Positions 10,801 through 18,896 of a stretch of DNA of 64,000 bases are shown one piece after another; position 1 is the first letter of the stretch; the number at the start of each line of letters is the position of its first letter. Origin of the DNA: Methylosinus sp. Ce-a6 (GTDB taxonomy: Bacteria; Pseudomonadota; Alphaproteobacteria; Rhizobiales; Beijerinckiaceae); assembly GCF_009811655.1 (NCBI RefSeq), contig NZ_BGJX01000017.1, forward strand, positions 28,745 to 92,744, written 5' to 3'. Position numbers and translations under genes: made by a program. The notes under the pieces are model-generated. The model was not told where the DNA came from. It did no database searches and saw only the letters and a list, made by a program, of their open reading frames with translations.

Positions 10801-12444
10801 GCGATCGAAAGCCGCGGCTCGACCATCGTTCAGCACCTCGGCGAGAAGCGCGTGGAGCTCGTTTCGGCGATCGACCAGTCGACGGAGGAGCTCAAAAAGG
10901 CGCTCGCCGACGGCGCCGAGGGCTCGGTGCAGGCGCTGCTCGAGGTGAATGAGAAGCTGCGCGCGGAGCTGCCAGAGGTGCTCGACCGGCTCGGCGCGAC
11001 CAACGCCTCGCTGCGCACGATCATCTCGGCGGCCGGCGGCAATCTCGCGAGCCTCGACAAGGAGCTCGGCGGCAAGGTCGTCGAGTTCCAGACGGCGATC
11101 GACACGGTCGCTCGCCAGATCACGCAAATCGGCGAAACCTCGGGCGGCGTCATGCGCGACGCCGGCGCGGTCGTCGGGGCGCTGGAGACGCATCAGCAGA
11201 GCCTGACGCAGAGCGCCGAGCGGCTGGCGCAGAGCCAGTCGGAGCTCGACGCCGCGCTCGACGCGCGCCGCCGCTCGCTGGAGAGCCTCGTGCTTCTCGT
11301 CGAGGACAAGCGCAAGGATTTCGAGGAGACGGTCGCCGCCTTCTCCGGCCTCGTCGAGGAGAATTTCCGCCGCGTCGAGACGCGGGCCCGCGAGGTGGGC
11401 GGCTTCGTCACCCAGGCGACGCGCGAGACGGCGGGACTCGTCGACGAGCGCTTCGCCGCCGTGCGCGACGCGGCGGCGCGGGAGCGCGAGGAGACCGCCA
11501 CGGCGCTGCGCGCGGCCTATGAGCAGGCCAATGACGAGCTCGCGGAGATTTTCGGCCGGGCGACGGAGAAATTCGCCGCCGCCGCCGCCGACATTCGCGG
11601 CATGTCGGTCGAGATCCAGAACGAGCTCGAGCAGACGCGCGCCGAATTGCGCCGCGGCGCTCAGGAATTGCCGCGCGAGACCGCCGAGCAGGCGGCCGCG
11701 CTGCGTCGCGTCGTCGGCGAGCAGGTGAAGGCCTTGAACGAGCTCACCGATATTGTCGCGCGTTCGGGCCGCGCCTTCGATATCGCCGAGTCCGTCGCGC
11801 CGGCCCAAGCGCCAGCGCGCCGCGGCTTCGAGGCGCCGCCGGCGGCCCCGGCGCCGGTCGCGCCTCCGGCTCCGCCGCCCCCCGCTCCGCGCGCCGAGCC
11901 TTCCTGGCCGAGCCGCGCCGCGCGGGAAGAGCCGCCGCGCGTCGCGCGGCCGATCCAGCCCGCCGCGCCGCCGCCGCTTCCGGCACGTCCGGCGGCCACC
12001 GGCGCCGAGGATGGCTGGCTCAGCGATCTGCTCGCCCGCGCCTCACGGGACGAAGCGCCCGCCGCCGCGCCGCGCGCCGGCTCCGCCCCCGGAAGAGCCA
12101 AGGCGGCCGGCGCGCTGGACAATCTCACGCTCGACATCGCCCGCATGGTCGACCATGCCGCGGTCGGGGAATTCTGGGAGCGCTTCCAGCGCGGCGAGAA
12201 AGGCCTGTTCAGCCGGCGCCTCTACACGCCCCAGGGCCAGCAGACCTATGAGGAGATCCGCCGCCGCTATCGCGTCGATCCGGATTTCCACGCCACCGTC
12301 GACCACTACGTCCAGGAATTCGAGCGGCTCGTCGGCGAGACCAGCCGCAACGACCGCGACGGCGAGCTGACGCGCGGCTATCTCGTCTCCGACGCGGGAA
12401 AGGTCTACACGATGCTCGGCCATGCGGCCGGCCGTTTCGAGTGA
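4876..12444 (+). CDS. Giant repeat coiled-coil membrane protein, GPR/RgsE-like polar growth protein
   Basis: 2522 residues. The order is: a basic, Pro/Arg-rich cytoplasmic N-terminus (1-140); two membrane segments (about 143-164, starting ILGYTFLSIAAW, and 183-204, starting VLTLLALIAPIV); a huge helical region (205-2300); a Pro/Ala-rich linker (about 2305-2410); and a conserved C-terminal domain (about 2412-2522, with GEFWERFQRGEKGLFSRRLY). The helical part contains about 19 tandem 33-residue units (642-1268; consensus GLAAFEERVxGHSEEVAARL) and a second array of 66-residue units (about 1390-1700). The 11-residue-based periodicity resembles apolipoprotein A/E. Architecture and size match GROWTH POLE RING protein of Agrobacterium (about 2100 aa) and RgsE of Sinorhizobium, which organise unipolar growth. 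The family assignment is by recalled architecture, not alignment. A strong Shine-Dalgarno (ggagagg) precedes the ATG. Confidence 0.8.
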   Translation: MAKSGKPQDAAVAALSAVEEALNLGGEPAAEAVTEAGEKPAPPAEKIENPAVEADAEGKGRSKPASGFNFSLPSRRQDTRQDARQDARETARESARPPEPAPPPQGRAAAKPPVAPAGAPANDDRQTIGQLRQALQLRPNTAILGYTFLSIAAWAMLWTLFVYFNQGEILDRENGSFLAPKPVLTLLALIAPIVFIFVTGVMARRAHEMKQVANSMAEVAIRLIEPETIATEQMVTLSQAIRREAASMGDGIERALARASELEIIVRTEVSNLERSYSENERRIRVLIDELTREREAILVNADNARTALLGARESLSAELQSSSTHLAETVSEAGGRVTAALGSKGEEIRLALERVGDGFNSTLSTRGEDMVQRLSVAGETIAASLTLASEEVTRRFSDGVAEADRKLQERGEALATDFETRGVSVVERLDSIGGRLVQAVGDRGDGFVDRLAETSGRVDSAIETHGGAIERSLLAASENLAMQLAEKVAATESAFKTAGDRLAELLEETRERARGEFEAHGTGLHDRFAQSLAESAGAFTEQADALQERFAAVAGEAIAAIAAHGDRVTETLADRLGAFEENVVVHGGDIATRFAEQGEQIRAALTQSATEFEQSVAARGAEATERLVEEGARIGQTVSEGLAAFEERVVGHSEEVAARLSTQGEAIGAAVAVGLAAFEERVTGHSEEVAARLVLHGDSIGSAVSEGLSIFEERVLGQGEELATRLSAQGETIGEAIAAGLSAFEERVTGHSEEVASRLAAHGDSIGSAVSEGLATFEERVLGQSEELATRLATQGETIGAAVAAGLSAFEERVTGHSEDVAARLMLHGDTVGSAVSEGLAAFEERVIGHSEDVANRLVSHGDAIGAAVTEGLVAFEERVAGQSEEVAARLAAHAEAIGAAVTEGLAAFEERVGGQGVAAAERLIEEGARIGLSVSEGVAVFEARVIGHSEAVADRLVAHGDAIGAAVTEGLAAFEERVSGQSAEATERLVAHAEAIGSALSESVSAFEERVLGQGGDVASRLSTQGEAIGAAVAEGLAAFEARIVGHGEDVAQRLVAHGDTIGGVVSDGLAKFEARVLGQSEEAAQRLAAHGEAIGLAVAEGIAAFEDRLSQQHEATLSTLEERSERATAAVAGGLASFREQVAQQSEETATRFLKQGETVGAAIAEGLAAFEERIAGRSDETVSRLVERGDEIGAYLSQGLAAFEETVVRHGDEVATRVTEQSDRIASVLSERLTAFEDQVARQSGEVVARVAEQAEWVDGVLVSRLDALEEATAQVSRTLEETQGRAESAFAAGAAALEAGLAQGVADVSATLADQSAALQERFAVTASEAALAIATQGERIEEALAGRIAAFEAMALDQGGALAAALAAGGEGLARDATERLAALDEILRDHSARLAAQLGEHSQQLATELTERLTAVDSAIVNEGAALVAAIAANGDGFTREVGEQLAAFDEALRNRGSELTAQIGEHSRELSAELAERLTAVDSTIVNEGAALVAAIAANGDGFTRELGEQLAAFDEALRNRGNFLAAQIGEHSDELAAALAERLAAVDTTIIDQGGALVAALAASGDGVARGVEEQLAAFDERLRQQGGELAAQIGDRSQQLAAALAEGLSAVDTTIVERGGALVAALAASGDGVTRGVEEQLAAFDERLRHQGGALAAQIGEHAQQLAATLSGRLAAIDSTIVEEGGALADRLAARAEEAAARIGEQSQRLAEDVGQRIAAIDKAISGDGAALVELLGARADEIASAMAAKIETFETVSDARTRQAADRIDALVGRVDSGLESAGKSFQDTLARHAVEVARAMGEGGREVIRSLDDKVKDIDAVLLARSTQLTETLSSKAEEINAALGGRAEEIAGTLDGRIGVFENNVVGRLDAVSSEIGERSRIVVEAINARIEAINATLASARRELDTTLHARTGDLGQALTERVGEISATLDQRLTQIHASLGERGGEVTRELANVGELVAHAIESRGSTIVQHLGEKRVELVSAIDQSTEELKKALADGAEGSVQALLEVNEKLRAELPEVLDRLGATNASLRTIISAAGGNLASLDKELGGKVVEFQTAIDTVARQITQIGETSGGVMRDAGAVVGALETHQQSLTQSAERLAQSQSELDAALDARRRSLESLVLLVEDKRKDFEETVAAFSGLVEENFRRVETRAREVGGFVTQATRETAGLVDERFAAVRDAAAREREETATALRAAYEQANDELAEIFGRATEKFAAAAADIRGMSVEIQNELEQTRAELRRGAQELPRETAEQAAALRRVVGEQVKALNELTDIVARSGRAFDIAESVAPAQAPARRGFEAPPAAPAPVAPPAPPPPAPRAEPSWPSRAAREEPPRVARPIQPAAPPPLPARPAATGAEDGWLSDLLARASRDEAPAAAPRAGSAPGRAKAAGALDNLTLDIARMVDHAAVGEFWERFQRGEKGLFSRRLYTPQGQQTYEEIRRRYRVDPDFHATVDHYVQEFERLVGETSRNDRDGELTRGYLVSDAGKVYTMLGHAAGRFE
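6799..8679 (+). repeat. Tandem 99-bp (33-codon) repeats with 198-bp super-period inside the GPR-like gene
   Basis: About 19 in-frame units of exactly 33 codons. Alternate units are most alike: the block around tcgaggagcgggtcctcggt recurs at about 7009 and 7207, 198 bp apart. Later units (after about 8180) have drifted. The same 198-bp period reappears in a different subfamily at about 9040-9960 (gcggcgatcgccgccaatgg at 9181 and 9379). Confidence 0.9.
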
Positions 12445-12748
12445 CGCTTCTGCGCGGGCGCCGCAAAATGCGGCGTCCGCCGGGGCCGTGTTTTTCGGCC
12501 CAATGGTCCGTTTTGCTTCAATCGGGCGAATTATCCGCTTCCGCGAGCCGATTCGCCGCGAAAGACGGACAAACTTGTTCGAGTTCGGACAAAAATTGTG
12601 ACATTTTGGCCACGCCCTCGGAAAAAGGCCTACGTATTTTCGAATCTGCTCAATTAGCAGGCAAATGCTTTGCTGTTCCGCTTGAGTGACCGCAAGCTTC
12701 GTCGCAAGAATTGTGGCGAAATCGAATCCAGAGCGGGGAGCCCGATCT
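12445..12748. other. Intergenic region upstream of the bbp2 porin
   Basis: Apart from the possible terminator at 12454-12495, no gene is supported. The stretch 12560-12680 is less GC-rich than its surroundings (around ggacaaaaattgtgacattt) and probably holds the porin promoter, but no clear -35/-10 pair can be chosen. The Shine-Dalgarno for the porin is likely gagcgggga at about 12731-12739. Confidence 0.4.
12454..12495 (+). terminator. Possible terminator after the GPR-like gene
   Basis: An 11-bp stem (gcgggcgccgc at 12454-12464 and gcggcgtccgc at 12470-12480, one G-T pair) with a 5-nt loop is followed 10 nt later by a run of T residues ending at 12495. The gap between stem and T-run makes this less than ideal. 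Confidence 0.5.
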
Positions 12749-14197
12749 ATGAAGTTCCAGTTCTTAACCGGCGCCGCCATTGCGCTGCTCGCGGCCAATG
12801 CCGCTCCCGCCATGGCGGAGGACCAGACGGGTCCGTCGGCAGTCAAGACGGTGAAGAGCGCCGAGCCGGCCAAGCCGAAGGAAGCCGAGGCGGCCTGGCT
12901 CGACACGCTGACGGTCACCGGCTATCTCGACGCAGGAATCGCGGTCAATTTCGCGAATCCGTTCAATGGGCTCAATTGGGGCCATCTGTTCACCGATCGC
13001 GCGAGCTGGCCGCAGTTCAACCAGGGCGTGCTGACGGTGCAGCGCCCCTTGGACCCGAAAGCGACCGGTTACGACTTCGGATTTAAAATCCAGGGGATGA
13101 TCGGCACGGACGCGCGCTACACGCACTTCCTCGGCGAGCTCGATTACGCGATCCGCGACAGGACCCAGCTCGACGTCGTCGAAGCCTATGCCGTCGCCCA
13201 TCTGCCCTGGTTCCTCGAGAACGGCATCGATGTGAAGGTCGGTCAGTTCGTGACGCTCGAAGGCGCCGAAGTGATCACCGCGCCGGACAATCTCTTCTAC
13301 ACGCACTCCTATATCTTCAATTTCGGCATACCGTTCAAGCATACCGGCGTCATGGTCCACGCCGACCTGACCGACTGGCTTCTCGTCCATGCGGGCGTCA
13401 CCACCGGCGTGAACACGAGCATCGGCTGGCCCGGCGACAACAATGCGGCCGCGTCTTTCCATGGCGGCGTCGGCCTCAATCTTCTCGACGGCAATCTGAG
13501 CATTCTGGCCAGCACCCACATCGGGCCGGAAAATCCCAAGCAGCTCGATCCGCTGGGCGTCGGCTGGCCGAACACTCCCCTGGCTTGCGCGTGCAATCCC
13601 AATTCGACGACTCGCTATATCAACGACATCACGGTCACCTGGAAAGCGACCGATGATCTGACCCTCATCACCGACATCAACTACATCCGCGAGGATGGCT
13701 GGAACCCGATCTCCGTCACCGGCCTGCCCGGCGCGACGATCGCGTCGCTCGACGCCGCCTTCGGCGCGAATCTCGGGGCTCTCCCCAATCGTCCCCGAGG
13801 GGTGGACGGCTATGGCGTGGCGCAGTATGCGTCCTACAAGGTCGATGATCTGTTCAAGATCAATGGCCGCGTCGAGTTCTGGCGCGACAACAAGAATTTC
13901 TTCGTCGGCGCCTACCCGGGCTACAGCGATTTCGTAAACGTCCTCCACGGATTCTTCGCGCCGTCGGCGATTTTCCGTCCGGCTGGCGTGGGCACGAGCT
14001 ATCTCGCGCTCACCGCGGGCGTGACGATCACGCCCGAAATTCCGAAGAACCCGTTGATCACGGGCCTCATTCTGCGACCGGAACTGCGCTGGGACACCTC
14101 CGTGAACGGCACGGCGCCTTTCTTCGGGCCGAATGGACCCAAGCGCTCGACCGGAATGTTCGCCCTCGACGTGATCGTTCCGTTCGCGCTGCGGTAA
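12749..14197 (+). CDS. Outer-membrane beta-barrel porin, bbp2/OmpL-like family
   Basis: 482 residues starting MKFQFLTGAAIALLAANAAP with a signal peptide cleaved near APAMA|ED. The longer frame from 12686 would bury this signal, so the start at 12749 is preferred. The mature part opens LTVTGYLDAGIAVNFANP and continues with alternating amphipathic strands (GYDFGFKIQGMIGTDARYTH, DVKVGQFVTLEGAEVITAPD). It ends in a strand with terminal aromatic and arginine (LDVIVPFALR). This is the pattern of the putative beta-barrel porin-2 family. Solute specificity is unknown. A strong terminator follows the gene. Confidence 0.8.
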   Translation: MKFQFLTGAAIALLAANAAPAMAEDQTGPSAVKTVKSAEPAKPKEAEAAWLDTLTVTGYLDAGIAVNFANPFNGLNWGHLFTDRASWPQFNQGVLTVQRPLDPKATGYDFGFKIQGMIGTDARYTHFLGELDYAIRDRTQLDVVEAYAVAHLPWFLENGIDVKVGQFVTLEGAEVITAPDNLFYTHSYIFNFGIPFKHTGVMVHADLTDWLLVHAGVTTGVNTSIGWPGDNNAAASFHGGVGLNLLDGNLSILASTHIGPENPKQLDPLGVGWPNTPLACACNPNSTTRYINDITVTWKATDDLTLITDINYIREDGWNPISVTGLPGATIASLDAAFGANLGALPNRPRGVDGYGVAQYASYKVDDLFKINGRVEFWRDNKNFFVGAYPGYSDFVNVLHGFFAPSAIFRPAGVGTSYLALTAGVTITPEIPKNPLITGLILRPELRWDTSVNGTAPFFGPNGPKRSTGMFALDVIVPFALR

Positions 14198-14235
14198 ACA
14201 TTGCACGAGCCTGCGGGCCGAGCGCTCGAAAGATC

Positions 14236-14272
14236 GATCGTCGCGCGCAACACGCGCGACGATCGGCTTTTT
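14236..14272 (+). terminator. Rho-independent terminator between convergent genes
   Basis: A perfect 12-bp stem (gatcgtcgcgcg at 14236-14247, cgcgcgacgatc at 14253-14264) with a 5-nt loop is followed by ggcttttt. It terminates the porin transcript, and its T-run touches the stop codon of the convergent minus-strand gene. Confidence 0.85.
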
Positions 14273-15201
14273 CACTGTGTCAATATCTCGACGTCGTGAT
14301 CCTGAGTCGACGTCACTTTGAAGGTCGTCTGATAGGTTTTCCCCTCGCGGCGCGCGATGGCGACATATTCGCCTTCGGCGAGCGTCAGCGACGGAAAGGC
14401 GCCGATCAATTCGCGGATCACGTCGCCGCCCGGCGTCAGCACCGAAAAAGACGTATTGGCCAGCGCCTCGCCGCCCGGCGCCTTGACCAGCTTCAGCGTC
14501 ATTGTCGCCGCGCGATGCCGCAACGTGGCCTCTATGACCTTGCCGGCCGGCACGCGCAGATCGGCGGTGACGACCGAATTGGTCGCGTTATTGTCGCCCT
14601 GCGATCCCTGGCTCGAATCGAGCAGCGTCGAAACGATGTGATAGGCGCCCTCCGGCAGGCAGATGACCTCATCCGATCTGGCGTTGGCGAGCACCAGCTT
14701 CGCCTCCGAATTTCCGCGCTCGGGCACATAGATCGAGACGGAGAGCCGCAGCGCCGGAAGCTGCGTGTCGCCGAGCGTGTCGATGAGCTTCAGCGCGCCG
14801 GCGTTCAAGATCAGCTTCTCGCCGATATTGCGGCCCTCGACGACGACGCGCCGCGTCGCGCCGGCGAGGCCGAAGGCGGCGTGCACGATATAGACGCCGT
14901 CCGGCAATTGCGCCGAAAAGCTCGCCTCGCGAGATTCGGCGACGAGCCTGCGCGCGCCGTCCGGTCGCGCCGCATCCTCGAAAATCCGCCAGACGAGGCC
15001 GCTGCGGATCGGAATCGCGTCATTCTGCGTCAAAGCTGCGCTGAGCCGCAGCATGGAGCCCGCGGCCGGCTTCTCCTCCTCGGCCGGGACGGGTTTCGCC
15101 GAGCGGCCCTTCTGCTGGGCGGGCGGGACGGTGGTCTGCGCCGCCGCGCAGCCGGCGCCGGCGAGGAGAATGGCGAAAGCGACGAGAACAGGTGACTTCA
15201 T
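14272..15201 (-). CDS. Secreted hypothetical protein
   Basis: 309 residues from the ATG at 15201 (MKSPVLVAFAILLAGAGCAA). A longer frame to 15273 is possible, but this start exposes a clean signal peptide. The Cys after LAGAG lacks a Leu at -3, so a lipoprotein is possible but not canonical. The mature part is predicted beta-rich with repeated short modules (DGVYIVHAAFGLAGATRRVV, EGAYHIVSTLLD, EGEYVAIARREGKTYQTTF), reminiscent of carboxypeptidase-regulatory/PEGA-like domains that sit on the cell envelope. No enzymatic motif is visible. Confidence 0.7.
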   Translation of the reverse strand: MKSPVLVAFAILLAGAGCAAAQTTVPPAQQKGRSAKPVPAEEEKPAAGSMLRLSAALTQNDAIPIRSGLVWRIFEDAARPDGARRLVAESREASFSAQLPDGVYIVHAAFGLAGATRRVVVEGRNIGEKLILNAGALKLIDTLGDTQLPALRLSVSIYVPERGNSEAKLVLANARSDEVICLPEGAYHIVSTLLDSSQGSQGDNNATNSVVTADLRVPAGKVIEATLRHRAATMTLKLVKAPGGEALANTSFSVLTPGGDVIRELIGAFPSLTLAEGEYVAIARREGKTYQTTFKVTSTQDHDVEILTQ

Positions 15202-15272
15202 GCGCCCTGGAAGGCGCCGGCGCGCGCCCGAATGTCGATTCTCCATTGTGACCTTCGCCGTCCCTTCTGTCA

Positions 15273-15375
15273 TAGAGTCTTTCCGTGTTTCATTGAAACA
15301 CGGAAAGACTCTAAACTTTTGTTTTAACGCGTTTCCGACGCCGAACCGGCGTCCGCTTCGGCTGGAAACGCTCTA
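15273..15375 (-). repeat. Bipartite palindromic repeat, copy b
   Basis: In inverted orientation: module B (agagtctttccgtgtttcat and its complementary arm gaaacacggaaagactct, 15274-15313) followed by ttttgtttt and module A (gcgtttccgacgccgaaccg to gaaacgctctag). It lies between two minus-strand genes. Confidence 0.9.
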
Positions 15376-15443
15376 GGTTTTCCTGCCGATCGCTTCGCGC
15401 GGCCTTCGCCGCCTCCTTTCTCCCCGCTCGCGGAGAAGGCGTA

Positions 15444-17909
15444 TCACTCCTCGCGGCGATCGAGCAGAGTGGCCGCGGCGGAGGCGAGATTGGCGATGGA
15501 AAACGGCCGAAATTGGAATTCGATCCGATGCCGGCCCTTCGTCGCGGGCACGCCGCGGAACAGAATATTGGCCTTGACGATCGGCGCCGGGCTTCCGTCC
15601 ACCCGCGCCTCCCAGCCGGGATAATAGAGATCGTGAAGGACGAGCAGGCCGTCGCGATCCGATTCGACGTCGACGACGATCCGCTCGCTCTCGTAGGAGA
15701 CGATCGTCGCCTTGCCTTCCGGCTCGCCGGCTCGCGCCGGATCGGCGAGCGCCGGATCGAGCCGAGAAAGGTCCGACTGGTCGACGAGCGCCTCGCGCGT
15801 TCCGTCGAACTCGGGAATGTCGTCGTCGGAGATCGCGGCGTCCGAATCGACTCCCGCCACGCGCGTCGCGAAATAGGCGCGCGGCGCGGCGCGGCCGAGC
15901 TTATAGACATAGATTTGATCGGAGACGAAGATCGGCGCGGCGTTGGGGCGCGGCATATGCCGCGGCATTCGCGCGAGCGGGCGGCCGAGCACGAGATAAT
16001 CGAGGCCGAGCAGACGCGCGAGCTTGCATTTATAGCCGCGGAACGTGCCCGGATAATGCCGCAGATTGGGATCGACGGCATTGTCGCCCGGCCCCACCGC
16101 GCGTTCGTAATCGGCGATGCGCAGCGGATTATAGCCGAGCGTGTCCTCGAGGCCGAGGATCATGGAGGCGTTCTGCCAGCCGCCCGGCAGGCCGAGAATC
16201 TCGACGCGCGGGCGTTCGCCCTTGGCGGCGCGCTCGGAAATGTCCTTTCGTAGCGCCGCAATGGCGCCGCGCTCGGAGGCGGAGGCTTCGTCGAGGATCG
16301 AATAGCGCGTCGCCGGCTCGGCGTTCAGCGGATCGGCGGCGTTGCGCCACAAGAGCTCGCCGCCGGTGGCCATGACGAGGAGGACGGCGACGAGGCCGCG
16401 CTTGTCGAATTTTTCGCCCAGGCGGAGCGCGGCCGCCACGGCGCCCGCCATCGCCAGCGCCACCGCGACGGCGACGAGCGCCTCCCTGCCATGGCCATTG
16501 GCGAAGGAGAAGGCGAGCCCGCCGAGGATCAGCGCCAGCACGACGCCGACCGTCGCCGCCGATAGACAATGGGCGAGCGCGCGCGGCATTTTCTGGAACG
16601 GCCGCGGCGCGCCATGGACGACATAGCGATGCAGCAGATAGGCGGCGCTGAGCGCGAAGCCCGCGTTGAGCACGAAGGCCCCGTCCGCCGGCCGGCGATA
16701 GAGCGAAACGCCTGGGAAAAAGTCGTAGATGGCGGCGAAGAAGGGCGTCCAGCGGCCGAGCGTGTAGATCAGCGCGGCGGCGAGCATGTAATGGACGAAG
16801 CGCATCTCCTCGGCGAAGCTGCGTCCGCCCGCGAGACCATGCCAGAAGCCGAGCACGACAGGCGCCGCGCCGATGAAGAGATAGTCGATCGCGCGGTCGG
16901 TCCAGTCCGGCGCGGCCATCGTGTCATAGCCCGGCCCCCAATAAGCATAGCTCTTGTCGAGCGAGCCGAAAATGTCCGGCGCGAGCAGCGTCGCCAGATT
17001 GACCGGCGCGAGCGACCCCGCCGCCGCGACGCCGAAGGCGATGCCCGGCCGATTGGAGGTCGCCAGAAATTGCAGCGTGAGCAGCACCGGCGGGACGAGA
17101 ATCGCCCCGCCGGTCGCCGCCGCGACGAGCAGAGCCGGCCAGCGGCCGAAGAGATAATCGAGCGGCCGCCGCGAGAGGGCCGCCGCGTGGAGAAAGCGGG
17201 CGACGAGAACGAGGCAGAAGAGATAGGCGACCTGATCGCGCCCGAGCGCCATCAGGCTCGCGAGAATTCCGAAGCCGATCCCGTAGATCAGGCGCGGACG
17301 CTCCAGCATGACTTCCAGCATCAGCAGAGCGAGCGGGAAGAAGCTGTAGGAGATGATCATCCCCGTATGCTGCAGGCGCGAGGCGGCGACCCCGCCCAGC
17401 ATGAAGATCAGCCCGGCGAGCACGGAAGCCGAAGGGACGAATCCGCGACGCGCGCAGAGCGCCAGCACGCCCGCGCCGCCCATCAACAGATGCGCCAGCA
17501 CGAAGACGTCGAATTCCTGCATCGTCGCGGCGGGACGCAGCAGCGCGAAGAGGAAGAATGTCGGCGTGAAGATCAGCGATTGCGGATCGGCGACGGAGGG
17601 ATGGCCAGCGAAATGATAAGGATTCCATAAAGGAATATCGCCGCGGCGCAGCGCCTCGCCGAGAAAGCGGAACATCGGATAGAAATGATTTTTCGAATCC
17701 CAGGGCACGACCGCGCCGCTCGCGAGCCACATTCCGGCCGCGAGCGCCATGAAGAGCGCGATGGCGGCGAAAGCGGCGAGCGCGTCGCGGCGCGTCCAGA
17801 TATGGGCGTGGGCGCCGTCGGGTCCGGCGAGCGCGCGGCGCGTCTCGGCGAGCGCGAGCGGAGTTTCCTCGGCCCCCAAAAGGCCGAGAGGGCGATCGCT
17901 GATCGACAT
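15444..17909 (-). CDS. YfhO-family integral membrane protein
   Basis: 821 residues with about a dozen hydrophobic segments from residue 44 to about 510. A first periplasmic loop contains WDSKNHFYPMFRFLGEALRR and WNPYHFAGHPSVADPQS, the typical Asp-containing loop of YfhO/GT-C-like proteins. The C-terminal soluble domain ends with DGLLVLHDLYYPGWEARVDG and VPATKGRHRIEFQFRPFSI, which are hallmarks of YfhO. YfhO of Gram-positives glycosylates lipoteichoic acid; the substrate in Proteobacteria is unknown, but lipid-linked sugar transfer to envelope glycans is expected. Confidence 0.85.
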   Translation of the reverse strand: MSISDRPLGLLGAEETPLALAETRRALAGPDGAHAHIWTRRDALAAFAAIALFMALAAGMWLASGAVVPWDSKNHFYPMFRFLGEALRRGDIPLWNPYHFAGHPSVADPQSLIFTPTFFLFALLRPAATMQEFDVFVLAHLLMGGAGVLALCARRGFVPSASVLAGLIFMLGGVAASRLQHTGMIISYSFFPLALLMLEVMLERPRLIYGIGFGILASLMALGRDQVAYLFCLVLVARFLHAAALSRRPLDYLFGRWPALLVAAATGGAILVPPVLLTLQFLATSNRPGIAFGVAAAGSLAPVNLATLLAPDIFGSLDKSYAYWGPGYDTMAAPDWTDRAIDYLFIGAAPVVLGFWHGLAGGRSFAEEMRFVHYMLAAALIYTLGRWTPFFAAIYDFFPGVSLYRRPADGAFVLNAGFALSAAYLLHRYVVHGAPRPFQKMPRALAHCLSAATVGVVLALILGGLAFSFANGHGREALVAVAVALAMAGAVAAALRLGEKFDKRGLVAVLLVMATGGELLWRNAADPLNAEPATRYSILDEASASERGAIAALRKDISERAAKGERPRVEILGLPGGWQNASMILGLEDTLGYNPLRIADYERAVGPGDNAVDPNLRHYPGTFRGYKCKLARLLGLDYLVLGRPLARMPRHMPRPNAAPIFVSDQIYVYKLGRAAPRAYFATRVAGVDSDAAISDDDIPEFDGTREALVDQSDLSRLDPALADPARAGEPEGKATIVSYESERIVVDVESDRDGLLVLHDLYYPGWEARVDGSPAPIVKANILFRGVPATKGRHRIEFQFRPFSIANLASAAATLLDRREE

Positions 17910-18048
17910 GTTCGAACCTGTCTGGCGCGGTCGTTCGGCGGCGCGCGCCGATCGTCGGCGACGCCGTGCGGCGGCTCGCCTTTCGCGCGGGAAGCCTAAA
18001 TTGATTGAGCCTTCATGAACTCATGATGAACATTCGAGCGCCGCCTCC

Positions 18049-18777
18049 TTATAGCTCGGGCCGAGCTCCGGCGAAAGTCTGGTTGATCGCTCGGATTTGT
18101 GCGCGGTCGAGGGCGAGCTTGGCGGCGAAGCCGTCCCGCCGAGCGGCGCGACATGCCGCGGCCAGCCCGCGCGCGTCGGCGGGATCGGAGAAGGGTCCGT
18201 CGATCGCCGCGACGCCGGCGGCGGCCGCGCCGAGCAGCAGAAAGGCGCGCGCCGCGGCGAATGGCGAGGCGAGGCTCTCCGAGGCGAGGCTCTCCGGCTC
18301 CGCCCCGAGGGCGCGGCGCAGCGGCTCGACGTCGAAGGAGAGCGCCTCGAGGCGAAAGGAGGCGCCGGCGTAGCTCGACAGCGCGAAGACTGCCGCCGGC
18401 GTCTCGGCCGCCGAGGCGACGATGCGGACGGCGCCGTCCTTTCGGCCGCATTCGGCCTCCTGCACCGCGAGCTTGGCCGAAAGATGCTGCACGCTCGCGC
18501 CGCCGCAGGCGCGCGGCAGAAAAACGCCCTGCGCTCCCGCCGCCACGACGGCCGCGAGATCGGCGTCGATCGCCGCGCTCGTCAGCGGCGCGACGCGCGC
18601 ATAGAGGCGCAAGCTCTCGGGGCGCGGAAGGCGCAGCAGCGCGGCGGCTCGCGCGCGCGCAAAGTCGCGCGCCGGATCGGCAGGGTCGCCGAGGTCGAGG
18701 ACGAGCGCGTCCGCGCCGCTGTCGAGCGCGGCGGCGAATTCGTCCTCGCGCGGGGCGAGAAGAAGATAGGACCGCAT
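18049..18777 (-). CDS. CitE-like (HpcH/HpaI aldolase superfamily) protein
   Basis: 242 residues from the ATG at 18777, preceded by a good Shine-Dalgarno (aggagag). The start MRSYLLLAPREDEFAAALDS, the DALVLDLGDP strand and LRLYARVAPL follow the CitE/malyl-CoA lyase barrel, and RIVASAAETPAAVF keeps the Glu of the usual metal site. The second metal-binding region reads LSFDVEPLRRALG where active members have a GxxD-type sequence, so catalytic competence is uncertain. At 242 residues it is shorter than usual CitE (about 290). An internal direct duplication encodes ESLASESLAS. It is divergent from the DUF2336 gene with about 119 bp between starts. Confidence 0.7.
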   Translation of the reverse strand: MRSYLLLAPREDEFAAALDSGADALVLDLGDPADPARDFARARAAALLRLPRPESLRLYARVAPLTSAAIDADLAAVVAAGAQGVFLPRACGGASVQHLSAKLAVQEAECGRKDGAVRIVASAAETPAAVFALSSYAGASFRLEALSFDVEPLRRALGAEPESLASESLASPFAAARAFLLLGAAAAGVAAIDGPFSDPADARGLAAACRAARRDGFAAKLALDRAQIRAINQTFAGARPEL

Positions 18778-18896
18778 CTGCGACTCTCCTGCCGTGCGAC
18801 GCCGTGATCTTAAGCGTGCGTTTACCATAAGTGGCGATTCTGCTCTGCAATGCGTCAAGTCCGGTCGAGCACATAGGGCGGAGCCCAGAGCGCCTG

